This document shows positions 56,516 to 64,000 of a DNA stretch of 64,000 nt, piece after piece. This stretch comes from Duganella sp. Root1480D1 (GTDB lineage Bacteria; Pseudomonadota; Gammaproteobacteria; Burkholderiales; Burkholderiaceae_D): positions 187,261-251,260 of the forward strand of contig NZ_LMFZ01000001.1 of the NCBI RefSeq assembly GCF_001427305.1. The letters are read 5' to 3'. The notes below the pieces were generated by a model. The model ran no database searches. It saw only the letters and a program-made list of their open reading frames with translations, and was not told the origin of the DNA. A program made the translations under genes and the position numbers. Position 1 is the first letter of the stretch. Each line of letters starts with the position of its first letter.

Positions 56516-57043
56516 TCACTTTTCCGACACTTCCTTCAACTGCGCCAGGCCCTGTTCAAAGTCCTTGCCGATCATCTTGTCCATGCTGAAGAACACGCCC
56601 ATCACCTTGGTCACGAACAGGCTCGGGCCAGTCATGGTCCAGGTCACCACGGTGGATTCGCCTTGCGGCTGCAGCACGAACTCCGTGCGATTGGAGGAAG
56701 CAAAAGGCTTGATGAAATCGAGCTTGATGGCAAGCTGCGCCGGCTCCTGGTTTTCAATGATCTCCATGCGGCCCTGCCCCACTTCACCATTGCCGTTCCA
56801 GGCATACACCGCCCCCTTGCCGCTGGCGGCGCCCTCGAAAGTGCGCTGCATGTTCGGGTCTTTCTTCTCCCATGGCGACCATGCCGTCCACTGGTGGAAG
56901 TCGTTCAGGTAGGCCATGACTTTGGCGGGCGGCGCCTTGATGCGGGCGCTGCGCTGCACCTTGAAGCTGTCCGGCTGCGTCAATGCCAGGCCGAGGATCA
57001 CAACAATCACCAGGATCAAGCCCATCGAAATCTTTTTCAACAT
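56516..57043 (-). CDS. SRPBCC (START-like) ligand-binding protein
   Basis: 175 residues with one N-terminal membrane helix (GLILVIVVILGLALTQP) and a polyketide-cyclase/START-like domain (IKAPPAKVMAYLNDFHQWTAWSPWEKKDPNMQRTFEG, VTWTMTGPSLFVTKVMGVF). Proteins of this group bind hydrophobic ligands. Encoded 39 bases after the P450 gene on the same strand, so both may act on a lipophilic compound. Confidence 0.85.
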   Translation of the reverse strand: MLKKISMGLILVIVVILGLALTQPDSFKVQRSARIKAPPAKVMAYLNDFHQWTAWSPWEKKDPNMQRTFEGAASGKGAVYAWNGNGEVGQGRMEIIENQEPAQLAIKLDFIKPFASSNRTEFVLQPQGESTVVTWTMTGPSLFVTKVMGVFFSMDKMIGKDFEQGLAQLKEVSEK

Positions 57044-57082
57044 GCTGCCCTCATTGCTAATGTTGGTATGCTTGCAAGCCTA

Positions 57083-58444
57083 TCACAGGGTGCGCGGCCG
57101 CAAAAGCACCGGCAGCGCACTTGGCGTCATGGTGAAGGTGAACACCTCTTCGACCGGCGCCGCGCCGGGCACGGCCTCGATGGTAAAACTGCGCGCCACC
57201 ATCGACACCAGCATGCGGATTTCGCTCATGGCCAGGTAGCGCCCGGGGCAGAAACGCGGGCCGCCGCCAAAAGGCACCATCTTGCGGGCAGGGTCGTCGA
57301 ATTTTTCCTTCATGGCCGGATCGAGCCAGCGTTCGGGGCGGAATTCGGCGCCGTCCGGCAGCGGCACTTCGCGCTCGAAAGCATGGCGCAACAGCATGAA
57401 GACCACGGTGCCGGCCGGTACCTGCACACCGTCCAGCATTACATCATGCACCGCCTCCGCGCCCAGCAGCGGCGCCACCGGCTTGAGGCGCATGGCCTCC
57501 TGTACGCAGGCATCGAGATATGGCATTGGCTCGGAAACCGCCACGGCACTGGCCTCCTCGGCCAGGCGCGCGGCGGCTTGCGGGTTGCGCGACAACAGGT
57601 AGAACAGCCAGGCGATGGTGTTGGCCGTCGTATCCTCGCCCGCAAACACCATGACGATCGCATTGGCCCGCACCATATCGTCGTTGATGCCGGAGCCGGG
57701 GATGTCTGCCGCTACCAGCATCGCTTCCAGCAGGTTGGACGGCTTGTCGTACAGCGCCGGGTTGGCCGCCATGCGCGCCCGCGCATCGGCAACGTAGCCG
57801 TCGACGGCGGCGCGGATGCGCAAGCCTGCCGCCTCCGTGGCATGGTCGGCCGGCAGCTTGATCGCCCGCCACCAGGCGACCGGCGCCACCAGGCGGCGCG
57901 CCACCTGGGTGAACACGAATTCGATATCCTGCTGCAGCGGATTGTCTTCGTGCTGCACCATGTCCTGGTCTTGGCCCATCGCCATGCCGATCGCCACATC
58001 CAGGGCAAACGCTTTCAGGTCGCGCAACAGCCTTTGCGCCTGTCCTGCTTCGGCTGCGGCCTGCCAGCGCAGGCGCAAGCGCTCGGACATGGCCGCCAGC
58101 CTGGGGTGGAAGCGGTTGATGACTTCCGGCGTCAAGGCATGCATCACCAGCTTGCGTTGGCGGCGCCATTCCTCGCCCTCGGCCGCGAACACACCCACTG
58201 CCGCCGCTTCTTCGAGAATGCCGGCCACACGCCGCGTGCGCCGCCACTGGTCGGGGCGGTCGTGCAGGATCTGCGCGATATCGGCATGCCTGCTGGTGAT
58301 GACAAAGCGCCGGTCCATCAGGCGCATGCGGTAGACCGGACCGTACTCGCGCGCCCACTGTTCCAGCTTCTGGTGGAAATGGGCCGTATCGATTCCGACA
58401 TTACCCACCAGCGGCAAACCGGTGGGGCCAGGCAGGTGATCCAT
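57083..58444 (-). CDS. Cytochrome P450
   Basis: 453 residues. I-helix AGEDTT (268-273), K-helix E316-x2-R319, heme loop FGGGPRFCPGR with cysteine ligand C399. A complete soluble bacterial P450, resembling the fatty-acid/terpenoid-type group by the GEDTTAN and LLRHAFEREVPLPDGAEFRPERWL patterns. An AGGAGG site precedes the ATG, 12 bases after the LysR stop. No ferredoxin or reductase is nearby; redox partners must come from elsewhere. Substrate unknown. Confidence 0.94.
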   Translation of the reverse strand: MDHLPGPTGLPLVGNVGIDTAHFHQKLEQWAREYGPVYRMRLMDRRFVITSRHADIAQILHDRPDQWRRTRRVAGILEEAAAVGVFAAEGEEWRRQRKLVMHALTPEVINRFHPRLAAMSERLRLRWQAAAEAGQAQRLLRDLKAFALDVAIGMAMGQDQDMVQHEDNPLQQDIEFVFTQVARRLVAPVAWWRAIKLPADHATEAAGLRIRAAVDGYVADARARMAANPALYDKPSNLLEAMLVAADIPGSGINDDMVRANAIVMVFAGEDTTANTIAWLFYLLSRNPQAAARLAEEASAVAVSEPMPYLDACVQEAMRLKPVAPLLGAEAVHDVMLDGVQVPAGTVVFMLLRHAFEREVPLPDGAEFRPERWLDPAMKEKFDDPARKMVPFGGGPRFCPGRYLAMSEIRMLVSMVARSFTIEAVPGAAPVEEVFTFTMTPSALPVLLRPRTL

Positions 58445-58456
58445 GCTGCACCTCCT

Positions 58457-59344
58457 TCAGAAACCGCACTCCCGCAAATAATCGATGAACAGCCGCAGCC
58501 TGGCCGGCGTGAACTGGCGCGAAGGCCGCACGGCAAACAGGCCGAATGGCTCGGGGCTGGCGTCCGGCAGTAGCTGCACCAAGCGACCATCGGCCAGCGC
58601 CGGCGTCAACACGAATTCCGGCAGCAGCACAATGCCCATCCCCTGTATCGCGCACTCGGCCAGCGCTTCCGCGTTATTGGCCGCCAGCGGCACTTTCAGG
58701 TCAAGCTGCTCGCCCGGGTCGCCAATGAGGCGGCCCCATTCCTCGCGCACGCTGAGCAGACTGTAATTTAACACCGAGTGGCCGCGCAGTCCCGCCAGCG
58801 TCTTCGGCTTGCCGGCCCGCCGCAGGTAGCCGGGCGATGCGGCAAACACGCGACCGACAGTGCCGATGCGGGTTGCCACCAGCGAAGAGTCGCGCAAGAA
58901 GCCGATGCGCAGCGCCACATCGATGGCTTCCGCATGCAGGTCGGTGGTGCGGTCTTCCAGCAGTAACTGCACCTTCAGCCCTGGATGGCGCTGCATGAAA
59001 GCCGGCAGCACCGGCGCTACTTTCTGAATGCCGAAGCTGAGCGGAGCGGCCACGCGCAAGGTGCCGCTGGCGCTGTCCTGGCCCTGGCGCACCCGCTCGC
59101 TGGCTTCATCCAGCAACTGGAACACGGCCTGCGCATCGGCGTAGAAAGCGCGTCCGGCATCGGTGATGTCATTGCGGCGCGTGGTGCGGGTGATCAGCTG
59201 GCTGCCCAGCGCGGCTTCCAGCGTGGCGATGCGGCGGCTGATGGCCGCGGTGCTGACCTCAAGTTGCTCCGCCGCCCGCACGAAGCTGCCGCTTTCCACC
59301 ACGGTAATGAAGGCGCGCAGGTCGGTCAAATCATATTGTTCCAT
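58457..59344 (-). CDS. LysR-family transcription regulator
   Basis: 295 residues: N-terminal winged HTH (DLRAFITVVESGSFVRAAEQLEVSTAAISRRIATLEAALGSQLITRTTRR) and a C-terminal substrate-binding domain of the CrgA-like branch. Divergent by 96 bases from the secreted hydrolase gene and 12 bases upstream of the P450 gene on its own strand, so it could control either or both. A TTTACGTAAA palindrome is immediately upstream of its ATG (59345-59354). Confidence 0.92.
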   Translation of the reverse strand: MEQYDLTDLRAFITVVESGSFVRAAEQLEVSTAAISRRIATLEAALGSQLITRTTRRNDITDAGRAFYADAQAVFQLLDEASERVRQGQDSASGTLRVAAPLSFGIQKVAPVLPAFMQRHPGLKVQLLLEDRTTDLHAEAIDVALRIGFLRDSSLVATRIGTVGRVFAASPGYLRRAGKPKTLAGLRGHSVLNYSLLSVREEWGRLIGDPGEQLDLKVPLAANNAEALAECAIQGMGIVLLPEFVLTPALADGRLVQLLPDASPEPFGLFAVRPSRQFTPARLRLFIDYLRECGF

Positions 59345-59440
59345 TTTACGTAAATATCATTTGCATGTTTCCTAGTTTATTACGCAATCCGGATTTATTA
59401 AAGTTCATTCCATCGCAACCCCACCACAAAGGAGCACACC

Positions 59441-60151
59441 ATGAACTTCAAATCCCTGATCAAAGCAGCACTGCCGGTCATCCTCGCCTTCAGCGCCAGC
59501 GCCCACGCCGCAGCGCCTGCCCAACAGCTCCTCACGCCGCAGAACCACACCCTGGTACTGATCGACCACCAGCCGCAGATGGCCTTCGCCACCCGCTCCA
59601 TCGACATCGCCGAACTGCGCAACAACGTCACCGGCCTGGCAAAAGCAGCCAAGACCTTCAAGGTGCCAACCATCCTCACCACGGTCGCCGCCAAGTCCTT
59701 CAGCGGCCCGATCTTCCCCGAGTTGCAAGCGGTATTCCCGGAACAAACACCGATCGACCGCACCACCATGAATACCTGGGAAGACCAGCGCGTGGTCGAT
59801 GCGGTGCAAAAGAACGGCCACAAGAAGGTCGTGATGGCCGCGCTGTGGACCGAGGTATGCCTGGTGCAACCGGTACTGTCGGCCCTCGACCAGGGCTATG
59901 AGGTGTACATCGTGACCGACGCTTCGGGTGGCGTCAGCAAGGAAGCGCATGACATGGCAGTGCAGCGCATGGTGCAAGCCGGCGCCCATCCTGTGACCTG
60001 GCTGCAGTACATGCTGGAACTGCAGCGCGATTGGGCACGCGGCGAAACCTACGCTCCTGTCATGAAGATCGCCTCTGAACACGGCGGCGGCTATGGCCTG
60101 GGCATCGTCTACGCCAAGGAAATGTTCAACGCCAAGGAAGGCAAGAAGTAA
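59441..60151 (+). CDS. Secreted isochorismatase-fold (YcaC-like) hydrolase
   Basis: 236 residues. Signal peptide to about AHAA (residue 24), then the cysteine-hydrolase core: D42 in TLVLIDHQPQMAF and C140 in ALWTEVCLVQP. YcaC relatives are usually cytoplasmic; here export is predicted. The C-terminal extension QLQRDWARGETYAPVMKIASEHGGGYGLGIVYAKEMF type is normal for the subfamily. The cytochrome c gene follows after two bases. Confidence 0.88.
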   Translation: MNFKSLIKAALPVILAFSASAHAAAPAQQLLTPQNHTLVLIDHQPQMAFATRSIDIAELRNNVTGLAKAAKTFKVPTILTTVAAKSFSGPIFPELQAVFPEQTPIDRTTMNTWEDQRVVDAVQKNGHKKVVMAALWTEVCLVQPVLSALDQGYEVYIVTDASGGVSKEAHDMAVQRMVQAGAHPVTWLQYMLELQRDWARGETYAPVMKIASEHGGGYGLGIVYAKEMFNAKEGKK

Positions 60152-60153
60152 TC

Positions 60154-60477
60154 ATGCGGCCTGCATTCGCCCTGCTGGCAGCCTGCGGGCTGCTGGCCAG
60201 CCTGCCGGCCCTGGCCCAAAGCCAGGGCCAGCGTGGCCGCGCAGTGTACGAAGCGGTCTGCATCGCCTGCCACGCTGCCGAGAATGTGATGGTCAGCTCG
60301 CCCAAGGTTGGCGACCGCAAGGAGTGGCAGGAACGCATGGCGCGTGCCGGCGGGCTGGACGGCCTGCTGCGCAATGCAGTGCAAGGGGTGGGCGCCATGC
60401 CCGCCCGCGGCGGCAAGCCCGAGCTTGACGCCGAACAGCTTAAGGCCGCGATCCGCTACATGATGCAGGCGGATTGA
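60154..60477 (+). CDS. Periplasmic class I cytochrome c (c5-like)
   Basis: 107 residues: signal peptide to about LAQ (residue 22), heme motif CIACH (C36-H40), probable axial M82 in GVGAMPARGG. Compact size typical of c5/c555 electron carriers. In the same transcript as the secreted hydrolase, two bases downstream, so both act in the periplasm. The last 38 bases overlap the convergent rhodanese gene. Confidence 0.9.
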   Translation: MRPAFALLAACGLLASLPALAQSQGQRGRAVYEAVCIACHAAENVMVSSPKVGDRKEWQERMARAGGLDGLLRNAVQGVGAMPARGGKPELDAEQLKAAIRYMMQAD

Positions 60478-61345
60478 CCCGGCTCCATTCGCACCAGCCG
60501 CCGTCGTACACGCTGATGCGCTCCCAATCCATCAACCAGGCATAGAAGAATGCCAGCGAAGCCCGCCAGCCGGTGCCGCAGTAGAAAGCAGTGCGCTGGC
60601 CCGGCTCGATCCCCGCCTGGCGCCACAGTGCGCTGATTTCCGCCGAAGGTTTCATTGTCCCGTCGGCATGCTGGTATTCGCTCATGCTGTGCACATCGCC
60701 ATCGTTGCCGGCCCGGCCCCAGCGCGCACCGGGAATGTCGCCGCGCGCATCGATATAGCTGTAGCCGGACGTGACGCCGGCATGCTCCTGCCAGGTGCGG
60801 ATGCTGACCAGGGCGCCGTCCGGCTGCCGCAGCAGTTCCCGCGCCTGCGCGGTGTCGATCAGGAAGTCCGGACGCGCCGGGAAAGCTGCGCCAAAGCTTG
60901 CAACAGCTTGCGGCAACGGGCCGGCGCCCTGCTCCAGCGCGTGGCCGGCACGCAGCCAGCCGTCAAAGCCGCCATCGAGCAGGCGCACATCGGCCACGCC
61001 GGCATACAGCATCAGGTGGGCAGCGCGGGCGGCAGCCAGCGAGCTGCGGCCGTACAGGATCACCGTGGTGTCGTGGCGGACGCCGTTTTCCAGCAACAGC
61101 GCCAGCAAGGCGTCGTCGGACACCTTGTTCCACAGCGGTTGCCGCTCGAGGCGGTTGGTGTCGATGTAGCCCGCGCCCGGAATATGGCCGGACTGGTAGG
61201 CCGCCAGGCTGTCGCAGCCTACTTCAAACAACCGCCATGCCCCGCCCGGCGCTGCCGGCACGGGCACGCCATCGAGCAGGCGCGCCAGCCAGGCAGGCGA
61301 TGGAAGCTGGCGCCAGCGGGCCAGGTCGGGACGGAAACCATGCAT
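60440..61345 (-). CDS. Rhodanese-type sulfurtransferase (two domains)
   Basis: 301 residues: an inactive N-terminal rhodanese domain (FEVGCDSLAAYQSGHIPGAGYIDT) and an active C-terminal one with C256 in FYCGTGWRASLAFFYAW. The active loop CGTGWRA differs from the CG(S/T)GVTA of standard thiosulfate sulfurtransferases. Ends with a cysteine-containing tail PPASCSGSRP that overlaps the cytochrome gene on the opposite strand. Confidence 0.88.
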   Translation of the reverse strand: MHGFRPDLARWRQLPSPAWLARLLDGVPVPAAPGGAWRLFEVGCDSLAAYQSGHIPGAGYIDTNRLERQPLWNKVSDDALLALLLENGVRHDTTVILYGRSSLAAARAAHLMLYAGVADVRLLDGGFDGWLRAGHALEQGAGPLPQAVASFGAAFPARPDFLIDTAQARELLRQPDGALVSIRTWQEHAGVTSGYSYIDARGDIPGARWGRAGNDGDVHSMSEYQHADGTMKPSAEISALWRQAGIEPGQRTAFYCGTGWRASLAFFYAWLMDWERISVYDGGWCEWSRVNPPASCSGSRP

Positions 61346-61367
61346 TTAAAGCAACTCAAAATCGAAC

Positions 61368-64000
61368 TCAGTCCGCCAGTTTACCAGCATCGGCCTGTCC
61401 TTCCGGCTTTGCGTCCGGCCTGGCTTCGGGCTTGCTCTCCGCCGGATGCATCACCACCTGCACATAATTATTGAAGTCGAAATAGCGCTTCGCTGCGGCC
61501 TGCACGTCGGCCACGGTCAGGCTGGCGATCATTTCGTTCTGGCGCAGCAGCAGCCTGGGGTCTATCTTGTCGACCAGCGCCAGCTTCAGGTTGACCAGCC
61601 ACCAACCGTTTTCGCGCAGGGCCTTACGATAGTTGCTGGTCCAGTTTTCCTTGACCTTGGCCAGGTCGGCCTCCTCCGGCCCCTTCTCCTGCAGCTTGCG
61701 TATTTCAGCGAAGGTGGCTTCGATCGCCTTGTCCACGTTTTCAGGCGCGGTCGGCAAGCCGATATTGATCGAGTAATTGGCGTAAGGATGGAGCGCCAAG
61801 CCGCCCGAAATGTTCGCGGTATAGACCAGGCCACGCTGCTCGCGCAGGGCTTCCGTCGCCTTGATTTGCATGATTTCCACCAGTGCACGCAGGCGCATCT
61901 GCTCGACTACGCTGAAATTGGCCTCGCCGGCAAAGGCGATACTGACCTGGCTCTTTTGTTCGCGGCCGCGGCGCACTTCCTTTTTCACGACGCCGCGCAC
62001 GGCGCGTACATGGCGATCCTTGTAGTCGGTAGCGATCTTCGCTGCCGGCAGGCCGCCAATATAGGTGGCGATCAGCGGCTTGATCTTCGCCAGGTCGAAG
62101 CTGCCGACGAGGAAGAACGTCATGCCATAAGCGCTGGACAGGCGCTCCTTCTGCAGCGCCATCACGCGGTCCAGGCGAATGCCGTCCAATTCTTCCGGCC
62201 GCGGCGTCAAGCTCACGCGCGGATGGTTGCCGAACATGGTAGTGCGCACGGTATCCGTCAGCACCGCCTCGGGACGGGCCTGGGCGTTGCGCGCCTGCTC
62301 CTGCTGCTTGTCGATGAAGACGTCGAACAGCGCCTGGTCGCGGCGCGGCTGCGTCATTTGCAGATAGACCAGTTGCAGCATGGTCTCCACGTCGCCGCTG
62401 CTGGAACCGCCGCCATAGCCTTCCGCTACGCCGCCAATCGCAAGCGCCGAGCTGACGCTGCGGCCGGCCAGGATCTTCTGCAATTCCAGCGGCGTGTAAC
62501 CGCCGACACCCATGCTGGAAAGGATTGCCGTGGCATAGCGCGCATTGACGATGTCGCCCTCTTCCACCAGCGACTGCCCGCCGAAACGGGTAGAAGTCAT
62601 CAGCACCTGGTCGTTCTTGAAATCGGTCGGCTTCAGAACGACCTTCACACCATTCGACAGCAGCAGCTCGGTGGTCCCCAGCAGCTTGTCGGAGGTCTCC
62701 TTGACGATGCGGCCGGCCTTGGGTGGCTGCGCCATCAGGTTTGCTGCCAGCGTCTTCTCCTCATGTGCCGACATGGTGGCCTTTTCAGCCTCCTCCACCG
62801 TTGCCAGCATCTGCGTCGCCTGCGGCACCACGGTACCCGACTTGTCGTTGCCCATGAAGATGACGAGCTTCTTCTGCCCGACCGGGATCGCGCTGCGCAC
62901 CTGGGCGTTGACTTCTTCCAGCGTTATGCCCGGCAGCAGCTCCTTGTAATAGCTGTATTCGTTCTCGATGCCCGGCATCGATTCGCCATCCAGGAAATGG
63001 CGGGTGAACTCGCCCACATAGGCGGACGACTCGGTCTTGTCACGCTCGTTGTACAGGTTCTCGATAAAGCGCATCATGTTCTTCTTGGCGCGCTCCAGTT
63101 CCGCTGCACTGAAACCCAGCTGGCGCGCACGCTCGCCCTCCGCCACCACGGCGCGAATGGCCGGCAAGGCGCCGGCCTTGCCCACCACGGCGCTCGATAC
63201 GAACGCCTGGTAGTCATGCACTGCCTTGGCCATACTGCTGAAGCCTTGCAGGAATGGCGGATTTGATTGCTGCGACAATTCGGCAATGCGCTGGCTCAGC
63301 ATCGCGGCCGACAGCAGTTCCACCATATGGTCGCGATATTCGCCGATCGTCTTCGACTCGCTGCGTTCCGTGAACGGATAGCGGATCGTCACCAGGTTCG
63401 AGGGTGCTTCGCGATCGGTCACCACGATGGCTTCCGACTCCTTGCGCTCCGGGATCGTTGGGTAAGTGCGCGGGCGCGGATTGGCCGGATTCACCAGCTT
63501 CGAAAAATGGCTGGCGACCAGGCGCTCTGCCTCTTTCGGATCGATGTCGCCCACGACGATCACTGCCATCAGGTCCGGGCGGTACCAATCCTTGTAGAAG
63601 CGGCGGATCGCGTCCGGCTTGAAGGACTTCAGGATTTCCGCCTTGCCGATCGGCAGCCGGCGCGCATACAGCGAGCCGTTGAAGATCTTCGGCAGCAGCA
63701 CCTTGTTCATGCGGTCGGTCGCGCCTTTGCCCAGGCGCAGTTCTTCCAGCACGATGCCGCGTTCACTTTCGATGTCGGCATCGTTGAACGTCACGCCCTG
63801 CGCCCAGTCCTCCAGCACCAGCAGACCCTTGTCCAGGTTTTCCTTCCTGTCGACCGGGATCGGCAGCATGTACACGGTTTCGTCGAAGCTGGTGTAGGCA
63901 TTCAGGTCGGCGCCGAATTTCACGCCCACCGACTGCAGCCACGAAATCAGTTCGTGGCGTTTGAAATGGGTCGAACCGTTGAAGGCCATATGCTCGGTGA
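61368..64000 (-). CDS. M16-family zinc protease (N-terminus beyond window)
   Basis: 877 visible residues of a pitrilysin-type protease with two M16 halves. The window ends inside the zinc motif: only TEH followed by MAFNGSTHFKRHELI is seen. The distal glutamate region (ERGIVLEELRLG) is present, and the C-terminal half lacks a second HxxEH, as usual. A signal peptide is expected upstream. The C-terminus is Lys/Pro/Asp-rich. Likely a periplasmic or outer-membrane peptidase. Separated by 22 bases from the rhodanese gene on the same strand. Confidence 0.9.
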   Translation of the reverse strand, partial: TEHMAFNGSTHFKRHELISWLQSVGVKFGADLNAYTSFDETVYMLPIPVDRKENLDKGLLVLEDWAQGVTFNDADIESERGIVLEELRLGKGATDRMNKVLLPKIFNGSLYARRLPIGKAEILKSFKPDAIRRFYKDWYRPDLMAVIVVGDIDPKEAERLVASHFSKLVNPANPRPRTYPTIPERKESEAIVVTDREAPSNLVTIRYPFTERSESKTIGEYRDHMVELLSAAMLSQRIAELSQQSNPPFLQGFSSMAKAVHDYQAFVSSAVVGKAGALPAIRAVVAEGERARQLGFSAAELERAKKNMMRFIENLYNERDKTESSAYVGEFTRHFLDGESMPGIENEYSYYKELLPGITLEEVNAQVRSAIPVGQKKLVIFMGNDKSGTVVPQATQMLATVEEAEKATMSAHEEKTLAANLMAQPPKAGRIVKETSDKLLGTTELLLSNGVKVVLKPTDFKNDQVLMTSTRFGGQSLVEEGDIVNARYATAILSSMGVGGYTPLELQKILAGRSVSSALAIGGVAEGYGGGSSSGDVETMLQLVYLQMTQPRRDQALFDVFIDKQQEQARNAQARPEAVLTDTVRTTMFGNHPRVSLTPRPEELDGIRLDRVMALQKERLSSAYGMTFFLVGSFDLAKIKPLIATYIGGLPAAKIATDYKDRHVRAVRGVVKKEVRRGREQKSQVSIAFAGEANFSVVEQMRLRALVEIMQIKATEALREQRGLVYTANISGGLALHPYANYSINIGLPTAPENVDKAIEATFAEIRKLQEKGPEEADLAKVKENWTSNYRKALRENGWWLVNLKLALVDKIDPRLLLRQNEMIASLTVADVQAAAKRYFDFNNYVQVVMHPAESKPEARPDAKPEGQADAGKLAD

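Noticed and set aside
61446..63266. 606-codon plus-strand open frame opposite the M16 protease
   Set aside because: Antisense shadow with no recognisable domain; the minus-strand protease is unmistakable.

Overview
The window looks like chromosomal DNA of a motile, GC-rich betaproteobacterium of the Oxalobacteraceae (Massilia / Duganella / Janthinobacterium group). This rests on an flhDC-motAB-cheYA motility block, kynurenine-type tryptophan breakdown, a betaproteobacterial Tad pilus locus, a PEP-CTERM protein, many two-component and c-di-GMP proteins, and short REP-like palindromes. The genus assignment is inference. No tRNA, rRNA, CRISPR array, insertion sequence or prophage was seen.

Layout. 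(1) 1-6659, minus strand: flhD-flhC, a membrane methyltransferase, motA-motB, a compact CheZ-like phosphatase, cheY and the start of cheA. A 0.6-kb leader (6666-7262) carries two sigma-28-like promoters and an operator-like palindrome. (2) 7263-10535, plus: kynU-kynA coupled to an RNase T2 and a small alpha/beta hydrolase. (3) 10653-18432: a CHRD/PEP-CTERM protein, then minus-strand signalling genes. These are a CxxC carboxymuconolactone-decarboxylase-family protein, a PAS-GGDEF cyclase, an ECF41-type sigma factor, a hybrid kinase, an orphan NMT1-like binding protein and a REC-kinase. The CMD gene has an exact ECF41-type promoter. (4) 18627-20537: htpG with a textbook sigma-32 promoter. (5) 20695-38717, plus: a NarX/NarL-like pair followed by a complete Tad/Flp pilus locus. 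It holds three pilin-like genes, PAP2, CpaA, an isoprenylcysteine-methyltransferase-like protein, an AAA+ ATPase, CpaB, CpaC, a mini lipoprotein, TadG/TadE-like proteins, CpaE, CpaF, TadB, TadC and a TPR/LytR_C lipoprotein. (6) 38714-43950: a MocR regulator divergent from a threonine-dehydratase-like gene, an EamA exporter, a RidA-like protein and an aminotransferase. (7) 43967-49901: two paralogous secreted lipases with a mini lipase-foldase-like protein, a small secreted protein, an SPFH lipoprotein and a REC-PAS-GGDEF cyclase. (8) 49906-56016: an 82-nt perfect palindrome, then FGGY kinase, GlpD-like and alkyl-DHAP-synthase-like genes in one tight operon divergent from an AraC regulator. (9) 56013-64000: a small secreted protein, SRPBCC, P450, LysR, a secreted isochorismatase-fold hydrolase with a cytochrome c, a rhodanese and a truncated M16 protease.

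How parts fit. Motility (flhDC, mot, che), surface attachment (Tad) and two GGDEF cyclases give the window a motile-to-sessile theme. Most operons are compressed by ATGA/GTGA stop-start overlaps, and three convergent gene pairs share a 4-nt stop. The most unusual points are the ECF41 promoter with a cyclase between sigma factor and target, tandem sigma-28-like promoters before the flagellar master operon, lipid-type enzymes inside the Tad operon, a truncated foldase next to lipases, and a possible ether-lipid catabolic operon.
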